In this document: piece by piece, positions 1 to 7,555 of the stretch
Layout: each line of letters opens with the position of its first letter
Position numbering within the stretch: the stretch's first letter is position 1
DNA from: Ancylobacter novellus
GTDB taxonomy: Bacteria; Pseudomonadota; Alphaproteobacteria; Rhizobiales; Xanthobacteraceae
NCBI GenBank assembly: GCA_003241485.1
Contig: QFQD01000016.1
Coordinates: 29,239 to 93,238, forward strand
DNA length: 64,000 bases
Reading direction: 5' to 3'
The notes under the pieces: generated by a model
What the model was told of the DNA's origin: nothing
Seen by the model: the letters and a program-made list of their open reading frames with translations, nothing else
Database searches by the model: none
Program-made: the position numbers and the translations under genes

Positions 1-189
1 CTCACCGCCCGCGAGCGCGAATGCCTGCGCCACGCCGCCGAGGGCCTGTCCGCCAAGGAGATCTCCCGCGCGCTCGGCCGTTCCGTGCCGACCGTGGTGA
101 TGCATCTCAACGCCGCCATGCGCAAGCTGGAGGCGAAGAACCGCACCCAGGCGGCGGTGCGCGCCGCGCGGCTGCGCCTGCTCGACTGA
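1..189 (+). CDS. LuxR-type helix-turn-helix regulator, C-terminal fragment
   Basis: Frame 1 is open from the first base and ends with TGA at 187-189, so only the last 62 residues of a longer protein are visible. They form a LuxR/GerE DNA-binding domain: LTARERECL starts the scaffold helix, SAKEISRALGRS is the helix-turn-helix, and the recognition helix follows with VVMHLNAAMRKL. The tail ARNRTQAAVRAARL-like segment matches the domain end seen in quorum-sensing and solo LuxR regulators. The sensor domain lies outside the window, so ligand and targets cannot be stated. It could equally be a NarL-type response regulator, although the TARE start is more typical of autoinducer-binding LuxR proteins. 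Confidence 0.75.
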   Translation, partial: LTARERECLRHAAEGLSAKEISRALGRSVPTVVMHLNAAMRKLEAKNRTQAAVRAARLRLLD

Positions 190-292
190 TCCGCCCCGGC
201 CCTTCCGCCTATCACTTCTGATAGCTGCCGCGCCTGCACGCGACTGCCTATTTTCCCAGGCCATCCGATGATGGTCGCAAGGGAGAACCGGC

Positions 293-1195
293 ATGAATGC
301 CGTGGCGAGCGTGGAAGGGCGGATGCCTTTCCGGGGTTACGAGACCTGGTACCGCGTGACGGGCGATCTCGGCAGCGCGCGCCTGCCGCTGGTGGTGGCC
401 CATGGCGGGCCCGGCTGCACCCATGACTATGTCGATTCCTTCAAGGGCATCGCCGGGCTCGATGGCCGCGCCGTCATCCATTACGACCAGCTCGGCAACG
501 GCAAGTCGACGCATCTGCCGGAGAAGGGGCCTGATTTCTGGACCGTCGACCTCTTCCTTGCCGAGCTTGACGCGCTGCTGGCCCATCTCAACATCGCGCA
601 GCGCTATGCCTTTCTCGGCCAGTCCTGGGGCGGCATGCTGGGGGCCGAGCACGCGGTGCGCCAGCCGGCCGGGCTCAAGGCGCTCGTCATCGCCAATTCG
701 CCGGCTAACATGCACACCTGGGTCGCAGAGGCGAACCGGCTGCGCCGCGAATTGCCGGCCGAGGTGCAGGAAACCCTGCTTGCCCACGAGGCCGCCGGCA
801 CGCTGACCGATCCTGCCTATATCGCGGCCTCGCGCGTGTTCTACGACCGCCATGTCTGCCGCGTCAGCCCCTGGCCGGACGACGTTGCCCGCACCTTCGC
901 CGCGATGGACGAGGACAACACCGTCTACCGCAACATGAACGGCCCGACCGAATTCCATGTCATCGGCACGATGAAGGACTGGACGATCGAGGACCGCCTT
1001 CACCGCATCGAAGCGCCGACGCTGCTGATCTCCGGCGCGCATGACGAGGCGACGCCGGAAGTCGTGCGGCCCTATCGCGAGAAGGTGGCGAACTGCACCT
1101 GGGTGCTGTTCCAGGATTCCAGCCACATGCCGCATGTGGAAGAGAAGGAAGCCTGCCTGAAGACGGTGTCGGACTTCCTCGTGACGTTCGACTGA
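293..1195 (+). CDS. Proline iminopeptidase-family alpha/beta hydrolase (S33)
   Basis: A 300-residue alpha/beta hydrolase. The oxyanion motif HGGPG is at 37-41, the nucleophile elbow GQSWGG at 109-114 gives Ser111, and the C-terminal acid and base are probably Asp251 (SGAHDEA) and His278 (SSHMPH). HGGPG plus GxSWGG is the hallmark of proline iminopeptidases and the related L-amino-acid amidases or tricorn-like peptidases. There is no signal peptide, so it should act in the cytoplasm on small peptides or amino-acid amides. It is followed convergently, 13 bp away, by the D-serine dehydratase-like gene, and lies beside an amino-acid importer. This suggests a role in amino-acid scavenging, but the exact substrate is not visible. 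Confidence 0.85.
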   Translation: MNAVASVEGRMPFRGYETWYRVTGDLGSARLPLVVAHGGPGCTHDYVDSFKGIAGLDGRAVIHYDQLGNGKSTHLPEKGPDFWTVDLFLAELDALLAHLNIAQRYAFLGQSWGGMLGAEHAVRQPAGLKALVIANSPANMHTWVAEANRLRRELPAEVQETLLAHEAAGTLTDPAYIAASRVFYDRHVCRVSPWPDDVARTFAAMDEDNTVYRNMNGPTEFHVIGTMKDWTIEDRLHRIEAPTLLISGAHDEATPEVVRPYREKVANCTWVLFQDSSHMPHVEEKEACLKTVSDFLVTFD

Positions 1196-1208
1196 GCGGG
1201 CGGCGCGG

Positions 1209-2288
1209 TCAGGTGATGCAGCCGCGCGCGGTCACCGGCCAGCGTTCGAGCCGGTCGCCGTCCCGTGTGTAGATCGCGTCCACCATGTTGGTGACCACGC
1301 AGGCGTGGTTGGGCACGATGCGCACCGTGTCGCCGACATGGAGGCCGATCGGCCCCGCGCTGACGAGGCGGCCATGCTCTTCCGAGAGCTGGTCGATGGC
1401 GATGTCGGGCCGCCCCAGCACATGGCCGTAGCCGGTGAGGCCGAGCAGGTCGGAGGTCAGCGTCTTCGAGCCCGCATCGATGACGGCACGGTCCGGCGCC
1501 GGCACCGAGACCACGGTGGCGAGGACGCTCAGCGCGCAGTCGTCCCAGCCGCACACGCCGCGTTCGACCAGCGAACGATCATTATAGACATAGGTGCCGG
1601 GCCGGTACTCCGTGGTCACGGGCGCCTCGGCGGCGTGCATCATGGACGGCGTGCCGCCGGAAGTGACGACCGGCACGGGGATGCCGCTCGCCTCGATCCG
1701 TGCCTTCGCCTCCTGCATGAACGCCTCGACCGCCGCCGCGCCGCCGACCGGTGGATAGGTCATCAGCCCGCCGAAGACGAGGCCGGGCGCGGCGGCAATG
1801 GTGCGGGCGAGGGCGGCGGCCTCCTCGGGCCCTGCGACCCCGCAGCGCCGGGCGCCGGTGTCGCATTCCACGAGCACCGCGAGCGGTTGCGGCGCGTCGG
1901 CGAAGGCGGCCGAAAGCCCGGCCACCACGGCCTCGCTGTCCGCGACCACCGAGACATTCACCTTGCGCGCCAAGGCGGCCAGGCGGGCGAGCTTGGTGGC
2001 GCCGACAATGTTGTAGGTAATCAGCACGTCGCGGATGTCCGGTGCGCCGGCGACCATGGCCTCGGCCTCCGACACCTTCTGACAGGTGATGCCGATGGCT
2101 CCCGCCGCGAGCTGCATCCGCGCGATGGCCGGCAGCTTGTGGGTCTTGATGTGCGGGCGGACCTTCAGCCCATGCGCATCGGCATAGGCCTGAAAGCGGG
2201 CGATGTTGCGCCGGACCACCGCGAGATCGACCAGCACCGCCGGCGTTTCGGGCAAGGCGAAGGGCGGGTTCTCACGCGGCGCGCTCAT
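1209..2288 (-). CDS. Zinc/PLP D-serine dehydratase (D-threonine aldolase-like fold)
   Basis: A 359-residue fold-III PLP enzyme of the alanine-racemase N-terminal type. The PLP lysine lies in RPHIKTHK at 44-51 (probably Lys48), and the GGTPS phosphate-binding loop follows after VVTSG. Near the C-terminus PNHACVV gives His328 and Cys330. A His-X-Cys zinc pair is the pattern known for eukaryotic-type D-serine dehydratases, whereas D-threonine aldolases usually have His-X-Asp. I therefore favour conversion of D-serine to pyruvate and ammonia. The gene diverges from an amino-acid importer whose operon ends in a RidA gene, which fits because dehydration releases 2-aminoacrylate. D-threonine or 3-hydroxyaspartate remain alternative substrates. 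Confidence 0.75.
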   Translation of the reverse strand: MSAPRENPPFALPETPAVLVDLAVVRRNIARFQAYADAHGLKVRPHIKTHKLPAIARMQLAAGAIGITCQKVSEAEAMVAGAPDIRDVLITYNIVGATKLARLAALARKVNVSVVADSEAVVAGLSAAFADAPQPLAVLVECDTGARRCGVAGPEEAAALARTIAAAPGLVFGGLMTYPPVGGAAAVEAFMQEAKARIEASGIPVPVVTSGGTPSMMHAAEAPVTTEYRPGTYVYNDRSLVERGVCGWDDCALSVLATVVSVPAPDRAVIDAGSKTLTSDLLGLTGYGHVLGRPDIAIDQLSEEHGRLVSAGPIGLHVGDTVRIVPNHACVVTNMVDAIYTRDGDRLERWPVTARGCIT

Positions 2289-2361
2289 GCGGGTTCTCGT
2301 CAGGCTGCGGGTCGGCTGATGGCGTGCGGCGGAGCCTGCGTCCGGCGCGCCATCTTTGATC

Positions 2362-2390
2362 TTGACAAGCTATGAGGCAGCTGTGTGAAT
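2362..2390 (+). promoter_or_regulatory. Candidate sigma70-type promoter of the importer operon
   Basis: A perfect TTGACA at 2362-2367 is followed 17 bp later by GTGAAT at 2385-2390, a weak -10 element. Transcription would start near 2397, about 65 bp upstream of the ATG at 2462. The -10 match is poor, so the exact position is uncertain. The site lies between the divergent dehydratase and substrate-binding-protein genes. Confidence 0.4.
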
Positions 2391-2415
2391 AGGTCAATCC
2401 AGTAATGCGGACGAA

Positions 2416-2433
2416 TGTCCAATATATTGGACA
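2416..2433. promoter_or_regulatory. Perfect 18-bp palindrome, likely IclR-family operator
   Basis: TGTCCAATATATTGGACA is a perfect inverted repeat with no spacer. It sits downstream of the candidate promoter and 28 bp before the start of the binding-protein gene, where a bound repressor would block transcription. The only regulator encoded in this operon block is the IclR protein at 5934-6785, making it the natural candidate, although binding by an unlinked regulator is possible. Confidence 0.65.
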
Positions 2434-2461
2434 ATGCAAAATGCAACCACGGGGAACTGGT

Positions 2462-3307
2462 ATGAGCGCGACTCTTCGCGCCGGCGTCATCGCGCTGGCA
2501 TCGTCTCTTCTTCTGTCCGGCGCGGTGCTCGCGCAGGACGCCGGCAGCACGCTCGACAAGGTGCTGGCGCGCGGCCATCTGGTTATGGGTACCGGTTCGA
2601 CCAATGCGCCCTGGCACTTCAAGGGCGCCGATGACACGCTGCAGGGCTTCGACGTGGACATGGGCCACATCATCGCCAAGGCGCTGTTCAACGACCCGAG
2701 CAAGGTCGAATACGTCAACCAGTCCTCGGATGCGCGCATTCCCAACATCACCACCGGCAAGGTGGACATCACCTGCCAGTTCATGACGGTGACCGGCGCG
2801 CGCGCCCAGCAGGTGGCCTTCACCATTCCCTATTACCGTGAAGGCGTCGGCCTGATGATGAAGGCCGGCGGTCCCTACAAGGACTATGAGGCGCTGAAGG
2901 CCGCCGGCTCCAAGGTCACCGTCGCCGTGCTGCAGAACGTCTATGCCGAGGACATGGTCCATGCGGCACTGCCGCAGGCGAAGGTCGACCAGTACGATGC
3001 GCAGGATCTCATCTATCAGGCGCTGAATTCCGGCCGCGCCGACGCGGTCGCCACCGACCAGTCCTCGATCGGCTGGTTCATGACGCAGAATCCCGATCGC
3101 TATGTCGATGCCGGCTATGGCTGGGGTCCGCAGACCTATGCCTGCGCGGTGAAGCGCGGCGATCAGGACTGGCTGAACTTCGTCAACACCGCCCTGCACG
3201 AGGCGATGACCGGCGTCGAATTCGACACCTATGCCAAGTCCTACAAGACCTGGTTCGGCAAGACCCTGCCGCCGCCGCAGATCGGCTTCCCGGTCGAATT
3301 CAAGTAG
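2462..3307 (+). CDS. Amino-acid ABC transporter substrate-binding protein
   Basis: A periplasmic solute-binding protein of family 3, 281 residues. I start at ATG 2462, where GGGGAA provides a ribosome site and the product begins with a clean signal peptide (MSATLRAGVIALASSLLLSG, cleavage after AQA-type VLAQ). An upstream in-frame ATG at 2405 would add 19 residues before the signal peptide and would place the operator inside the gene. The mature region begins with LDKVLARGHLVMG and GFDVDMGHIIAKAL, typical of polar amino-acid binders. Context with a D-serine dehydratase and RidA suggests serine, a D-amino acid or a related compound as ligand. This is inference. Confidence 0.88.
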   Translation: MSATLRAGVIALASSLLLSGAVLAQDAGSTLDKVLARGHLVMGTGSTNAPWHFKGADDTLQGFDVDMGHIIAKALFNDPSKVEYVNQSSDARIPNITTGKVDITCQFMTVTGARAQQVAFTIPYYREGVGLMMKAGGPYKDYEALKAAGSKVTVAVLQNVYAEDMVHAALPQAKVDQYDAQDLIYQALNSGRADAVATDQSSIGWFMTQNPDRYVDAGYGWGPQTYACAVKRGDQDWLNFVNTALHEAMTGVEFDTYAKSYKTWFGKTLPPPQIGFPVEFK

Positions 3308-3327
3308 CCTGATCCCAAACGCCTTCC

Positions 3328-3350
3328 GGCGCGCGCTCACCGTGCGCGCC
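3328..3350. other. GC-rich hairpin between binding-protein and permease genes
   Basis: GGCGCGC (3328-3334) and GCGCGCC (3344-3350) form a 7-bp perfect stem in the 69-bp gap after the binding-protein stop codon. No T run follows. Such stem-loops after solute-binding-protein genes commonly protect the upstream message and give higher binding-protein expression. That role is inferred here. Confidence 0.45.
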
Positions 3351-3376
3351 GTTCGGCCGCTTTTCGGAAATCCGTC

Positions 3377-4039
3377 ATGGGCTACACGCTCAATTTCGCG
3401 GCCGTCTGGCGCAGCTTCGACCTGCTGCTCGGCGGGCTGCTGCTCAGCCTCGAACTGGCGGCGATGGCGCTGGCGATCGGCGCGGTCATCGGCCTTGCGG
3501 TCGCCTTCGCGCTGGCCGGCGGGCCGGCGTGGCTGCGTCGTCCCGCGGCGCTCTATGTGACGGTGATCCGCAATCTGCCGATCCTCGTGCTGATCCTGTT
3601 CACCTATTTCGCCCTGCCGCAGCTCGGCCTGCGGATCGACAAGATCGAGAGCTTCGTGCTCACGCTGGCGGTCTATTCCGGCGCCTACCTCGCCGAGGTG
3701 TTTCGCGCCGGTCTCATCTCGGTGCCGCGCGGGGTGAAGGAGGCCGGGCTCGCCATCGGCCTCACGCCGATGCAGATCCGCACCTCGCTCGTCATCCCGC
3801 TGATGCTGCGCAATGTGCTGCCCTCGTTGTCCTCGACGCTGATCTCGCTGTTCAAGGACACCTCGCTCGCCGCCGCCATCGCAGTGCCGGAGCTGACCTT
3901 TGAAGCGCGCAAGATCAATGTGGAGAGCTTCCGCGTGATCGAGGTGTGGATGGTCACCTCCGCGCTTTATGTGGCGACCTGTGCGGTGCTCGCCGCGCTC
4001 CTGCGCGTCGTCGAGCGCCGTCTGGCGATCCCCAAGTGA
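3377..4039 (+). CDS. Polar amino-acid ABC transporter permease (HisM/GlnP type)
   Basis: A 220-residue inner-membrane permease with about five hydrophobic segments. The cytoplasmic coupling (EAA) loop reads SVPRGVKEAGLAIGLTPMQI at roughly 114-133, the contact point for the ATPase. RNLPILVLILF near 63-73 is typical of the His/Glu/Gln permease family. It follows the binding-protein gene by 69 bp and precedes the partner permease by 10 bp, so the two should form a heterodimeric pore. Substrate cannot be read from the permease. Confidence 0.88.
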   Translation: MGYTLNFAAVWRSFDLLLGGLLLSLELAAMALAIGAVIGLAVAFALAGGPAWLRRPAALYVTVIRNLPILVLILFTYFALPQLGLRIDKIESFVLTLAVYSGAYLAEVFRAGLISVPRGVKEAGLAIGLTPMQIRTSLVIPLMLRNVLPSLSSTLISLFKDTSLAAAIAVPELTFEARKINVESFRVIEVWMVTSALYVATCAVLAALLRVVERRLAIPK

Positions 4040-4049
4040 GGCCGCCGCG

Positions 4050-4715
4050 ATGAACGACCTCATGCTCTTCCTCAACGAGATCTGGATCGCGCGCCTGCCC
4101 TTGCTCAAGGGGCTGGGCGTCACGATGTCGATTTCGCTGCTCGCCATTCTCGCCGGCTCCCTCGTGGGCGTCGGCGTGGCGCTCGGGCTGGTCTATGGTC
4201 ACCGGGCGCTGCGCGTGCTGATCCGCGTCTATGTCGACATCGTGCGCGGCACGCCGGTGCTCGTGCTGGTGCTGGCGAGCTACTACATCTTCTCCACCGT
4301 CGGGCTCGATCTCGGCCCGTTCCAGGCCGGCGTGCTGGCCCTCGCCGTGTTCTGCTCCTCGCATATCGGCGAGATCGTGCGCGGCGCGCTGCAGGCGATC
4401 CCGGTCGGTCAGACCGAGGCGGCGAAGGCGATCGGTCTCACCTTCGGCCAGACCTTCACCTCGGTGCTGTGGCCTCAGGCGCTGCGGCAGATATTGCCGA
4501 CCTGGGTGAATACCGCCGCCGAGATGGTGAAGGCCTCGACGCTGCTCTCCGTCATCGGCGTCGCCGAGCTGCTGCTGCGCACGCAGGAGATCATCTCGCG
4601 CAATTTCATGAGCCTCGAATTCTATTTCTTCGCCGGCTTCCTCTACTTCCTGATCAATTTCGGCATCGAGCGGCTCGGCAAGTTCGTCGAGCGCAAGACC
4701 GCCGTGCCGTCCTGA
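4050..4715 (+). CDS. Polar amino-acid ABC transporter permease, partner subunit
   Basis: A 221-residue permease starting at ATG 4050 (MNDLMLFLNEIW), 10 bp after the preceding permease stop. A longer open frame from 3969 overlaps that gene and is not supported. Membrane segments include LGVTMSISLLAILAGSLVGVG and VLVLVLASYYIF. The coupling loop is AIPVGQTEAAKAIGLTFGQT near 111-130. RGTPVLVLVL is the family signature. It pairs with the upstream permease and the ATPase that begins 13 bp downstream. Confidence 0.88.
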   Translation: MNDLMLFLNEIWIARLPLLKGLGVTMSISLLAILAGSLVGVGVALGLVYGHRALRVLIRVYVDIVRGTPVLVLVLASYYIFSTVGLDLGPFQAGVLALAVFCSSHIGEIVRGALQAIPVGQTEAAKAIGLTFGQTFTSVLWPQALRQILPTWVNTAAEMVKASTLLSVIGVAELLLRTQEIISRNFMSLEFYFFAGFLYFLINFGIERLGKFVERKTAVPS

Positions 4716-4728
4716 AGGCGCTCTTCCC

Positions 4729-5499
4729 ATGACCAAGCCGCTTCTCGAAATACAGGGCCTGCGCAAGCAGTACGGCGCCGTCGAGGTGCTGAAGGGCGTC
4801 GACTGCACCATGCAGCAGGGCGAGGTGATCTCGATCATCGGCTCTTCCGGCTCCGGCAAGACCACCATGCTCCGCTGCATCAACATGCTCGAGGAGTTCC
4901 AGGGCGGGCGTATCCTCATCGATGGCGAGGCCATCGGCTATGAGGAGGCGGCCCATGGCCGGCGCCGCAAGAGCGAGAAAGAAATCGCCCGCCAGCGCGC
5001 GCTCACCGGCATGGCTTTCCAGCAGTTCAACCTGTTCCCGCACATGAGCGCGGCCCAGAACGTGATGCTCGGTCTGGTCAAGGTGAAGAAGATGAGCCGC
5101 GACGAGGCACGCGCGCTGGCCGAGAATTGGCTGGGGCGCGTCGGGCTGGCGGGGCGGGCGGACCACTATCCGGGCCAGCTCTCCGGCGGCCAGCAGCAGC
5201 GCGTCGCCATCGCCCGCGCCATCGCCATGAACCCCCGCCTCATGCTGTTCGACGAGGTGACCTCGGCGCTCGACCCCGAGCTGGTGGGCGAGGTGCTGCA
5301 GGTCATCAAGGCGCTGGCGAGCGAGGGCATGAGCATGCTGCTCGTGACCCACGAAATGCGCTTTGCCTATGAGGTCTCCTCGCGCGTCATCTTCATGAAC
5401 AAGGGTGTGATCGCGGAAGAGGGCGATCCCAGGGAGATGTTCGTGCGGCCGAAGACCGAACGGCTGGCGGACTTCCTCAAATCCTCGAGTTTCCAGTAG
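4729..5499 (+). CDS. Polar amino-acid ABC transporter ATP-binding protein (GlnQ-like)
   Basis: A 256-residue ATPase with all canonical motifs: Walker A GSSGSGKTT (38-46), Q-loop in GMAFQQFNLFPHMS, signature LSGGQQQR, Walker B LMLFDEVTSALDPE, and the switch histidine in LLVTHEM. LSGGQQQRVAIARA and NLFPHM are characteristic of the amino-acid subfamily. It completes the importer begun at 2462 and is followed 14 bp later by ridA, placing enamine detoxification in the same transcript as uptake. Confidence 0.92.
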   Translation: MTKPLLEIQGLRKQYGAVEVLKGVDCTMQQGEVISIIGSSGSGKTTMLRCINMLEEFQGGRILIDGEAIGYEEAAHGRRRKSEKEIARQRALTGMAFQQFNLFPHMSAAQNVMLGLVKVKKMSRDEARALAENWLGRVGLAGRADHYPGQLSGGQQQRVAIARAIAMNPRLMLFDEVTSALDPELVGEVLQVIKALASEGMSMLLVTHEMRFAYEVSSRVIFMNKGVIAEEGDPREMFVRPKTERLADFLKSSSFQ

Positions 5500-5513
5500 A
5501 AAAGCAGGTACGC

Positions 5514-5903
5514 ATGACCATTATCCGTTACGGCGCTGGCGAAGTCGGCGCAGGCGGCCAGAAGCTGCCCTTCGCCCGTGCGACGCAGGCCAATGGCTGG
5601 CTTTATGTCTCCGGCCAGGTGGCGATGGAGAAGGGCGAGATCGTTCGCGGTGGTATCGTTGCGGAAAGCCGCAAGGCCATCGAGAACATGATCGCCATCC
5701 TTCACGAAGCCGGCTACGGGATCGAGGATATCGTGCGCTGCGGCGTGTGGCTCGACGACCCGCGCGACTTCTGGAGTTTCAACGGCGTCTATGCCGAGTA
5801 TTTCTCGGACAACCCGCCGGCGCGCGCTTGCGTCCAGTCCCGCATGATGGTCGATTGCAAGGTCGAAATCGACTGCGTCGCCTTCCGCGCAGACAAGATG
5901 TGA
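5514..5903 (+). CDS. RidA-family enamine/imine deaminase
   Basis: A 129-residue YjgF/YER057c/UK114 protein. The N-terminal GGQKLPFARATQANGWLYVSGQV matches the family core, and the distal segment ARACVQSRMMVDCKVEIDCVAF contains the arginine that holds the substrate carboxylate in RidA (R of VQSRMMVD in the position of the usual R-x-x-V-E). RidA hydrolyses 2-aminoacrylate and related enamines released by PLP dehydratases. Its place directly after an amino-acid importer and opposite a D-serine dehydratase-like gene supports a combined uptake-and-dehydration pathway. It could act on a different imine, since RidA subgroups vary. Confidence 0.85.
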   Translation: MTIIRYGAGEVGAGGQKLPFARATQANGWLYVSGQVAMEKGEIVRGGIVAESRKAIENMIAILHEAGYGIEDIVRCGVWLDDPRDFWSFNGVYAEYFSDNPPARACVQSRMMVDCKVEIDCVAFRADKM

Positions 5904-5933
5904 GGCCGGTCCGCGCGGGCGGGGGATGTGGCG

Positions 5934-6785
5934 ATGAAGGGTGAGGAGCCGGTGACGCAGGACGGTGTGGCAAGGGAAGGCGCCAAGCGCAGCCGCGGGC
6001 TCGATCGCGCTTTCGAGATCCTCGAATTTCTGCGCACCCGCCGCCAGCCCATGCGCCCGAACGAGATCGCCGCGGAGATGGGGGGCCCGCGCTCCTCCGT
6101 CTACGAACTCGTCAACCTGCTGCTGCGCCACGGCATGCTGGAATATTCCGGCGGCGATGGGCGCGTGTTCCTCGGCCGCCGGCTCTATTTCCTCGGCATG
6201 GCCTATTCCGCGCAGTTCGACCTGATGCGCGAGGCCGCCGCGCTGCTGCAGCGCCTTGCCGAGGAGACGCGCGAAACCTCGCAGATGTGCATGCTCGACG
6301 GCAACAAATACACCGTCGCCATGATGCGCGAGGGGCTGCGCTCCTTCCGCATTTCCTCCGATGTCGGCGAGATCGTGCCGATTCCGTGGACCGCCTCGGG
6401 GCGCCTTCTGGTCGGCCATATGAGCGACGCGGAAATTCTCGCCCTCATCCCGCCCGAGGATTTCGTGCTGCCGAACGGCCGGCTGCTTGAGCCGGCGCAG
6501 TTCATCGCCGAGGCGCGCCGCGCCACGGCTGACGGGTTCTTCACCTTCAACAGCGCGGTGGAGAACTTCACCTATTGCTTCGCGGTGCCGGTGCATCAGG
6601 CCGATGGCGCCTGCATCGCCACGCTGTGCCTCGTCACCCCGCGCGAGGACGGGCTGCGAAACCGTGACGCCTATCTGGACCGCCTGCTCGCCGCGGCCGG
6701 CGAACTCTCCGAGCAGCTCGGCTACCTGCCGGGCGGCGCCGCGGCTCTTCCCGACCGCCGACGCCCCGGCAGCGCGCGGCCCTGA
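5934..6785 (+). CDS. IclR-family transcriptional regulator
   Basis: About 283 residues. An N-terminal winged helix-turn-helix (LDRAFEILEFLRTRRQPMRPNEIAAEMGGPRSSVYELVNLL) is followed by an IclR effector domain that covers the remaining 190 residues. I prefer ATG 5934, which has GGGGGA seven bases upstream, over the GTG at 5928. It closes the importer-ridA operon, so it is probably a local regulator that senses the imported amino acid or its breakdown product. The perfect 18-bp palindrome at 2416-2433 is its most likely operator. Confidence 0.85.
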   Translation: MKGEEPVTQDGVAREGAKRSRGLDRAFEILEFLRTRRQPMRPNEIAAEMGGPRSSVYELVNLLLRHGMLEYSGGDGRVFLGRRLYFLGMAYSAQFDLMREAAALLQRLAEETRETSQMCMLDGNKYTVAMMREGLRSFRISSDVGEIVPIPWTASGRLLVGHMSDAEILALIPPEDFVLPNGRLLEPAQFIAEARRATADGFFTFNSAVENFTYCFAVPVHQADGACIATLCLVTPREDGLRNRDAYLDRLLAAAGELSEQLGYLPGGAAALPDRRRPGSARP

Positions 6786-6907
6786 CTCCCGCCAGCGCGC
6801 GCCGGCAGGCGTCGCGATGCGTAACCGAAAGGCCGGCGCCCGAGCGGGCGGTTGTGCATTGCGGGAACGGCGAGGTTCATGCTTACGTCCGCAAAGGGGG
6901 GAGTGGC

Positions 6908-7471
6908 ATGGAACCGCATATGACCGAGAGCGAGAGGGTTCTCTTCGAGAGCATCCTCGCGCGCGCCCGTTCCTATATGGAATTCGGCGCCGGCGGCAGC
7001 ACCATTCTGGCTGACCGGCTGGTGCGCGGACCGGTCTATTCCGTGGAGTCAGACCGCGACTGGATCGCCAAGGTGCGTTCGCTGGCGGTCGAGAGCGACT
7101 ATGAGCGCCGCTTCATCTTCGCCGACATCGGCCCGACGGGGCGCTGGGGGCGTCCGCTGAAGGGTCACGGCGAAGTCGATTATCTGAACTACCACAACAA
7201 CATATGGGTCGACATCGACCGTAGCTTCGATGTCTATCTCATCGACGGCCGTTTCCGCGTCGCCTGTTTCTGCCAGGCGCTGCTGCGGGCGGGGCCGGAG
7301 GCGCGGCTGATGATCCACGACTACCGCTCACGCCCGCATTACCACCCCATCGAGACGGTGGCGGTGCCGGTCGCGGAGACCGAGGACCTGACCGTGTTCA
7401 CCCGCAGGCCCGGCGTCGAGGACGAGCGGATACGCGCCCTCATCGAGCGCTATCACGACGTTGTCGACTGA
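6908..7471 (+). CDS. Class I SAM methyltransferase-like protein
   Basis: A 187-residue protein starting at ATG 6908 behind AAAGGGGGG. SYMEFGAGGSTILADRL resembles methyltransferase motif I (E/D-x-GxGxGS), PVYSVESDRDWIAKV resembles the acidic end of beta-2, and FDVYLIDGRFRVACFCQALLR carries the motif IV aspartate (LIDG). HDYRSRPHYHPIE follows, as in class I methyltransferases that modify sugars or small metabolites. It is convergent with the DUF1254 gene and has no operon partner that reveals a substrate. The catalytic assignment is tentative; it may bind SAM without a known acceptor. Confidence 0.6.
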   Translation: MEPHMTESERVLFESILARARSYMEFGAGGSTILADRLVRGPVYSVESDRDWIAKVRSLAVESDYERRFIFADIGPTGRWGRPLKGHGEVDYLNYHNNIWVDIDRSFDVYLIDGRFRVACFCQALLRAGPEARLMIHDYRSRPHYHPIETVAVPVAETEDLTVFTRRPGVEDERIRALIERYHDVVD

Positions 7472-7555
7472 GCGGCCGTCAGCTCCCTCGCCCCTGCCGG
7501 CGCGAGGCAGTGACGAGATTGCGCTGAAAATCGCCCGGAACCGGGGCGCCCCCCT

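Noticed and set aside
2300..4147. A 615-codon minus-strand frame opposite the binding-protein and permease genes
   Set aside because: It covers a promoter region and two well-supported genes of the opposite strand, and its translation lacks any domain.
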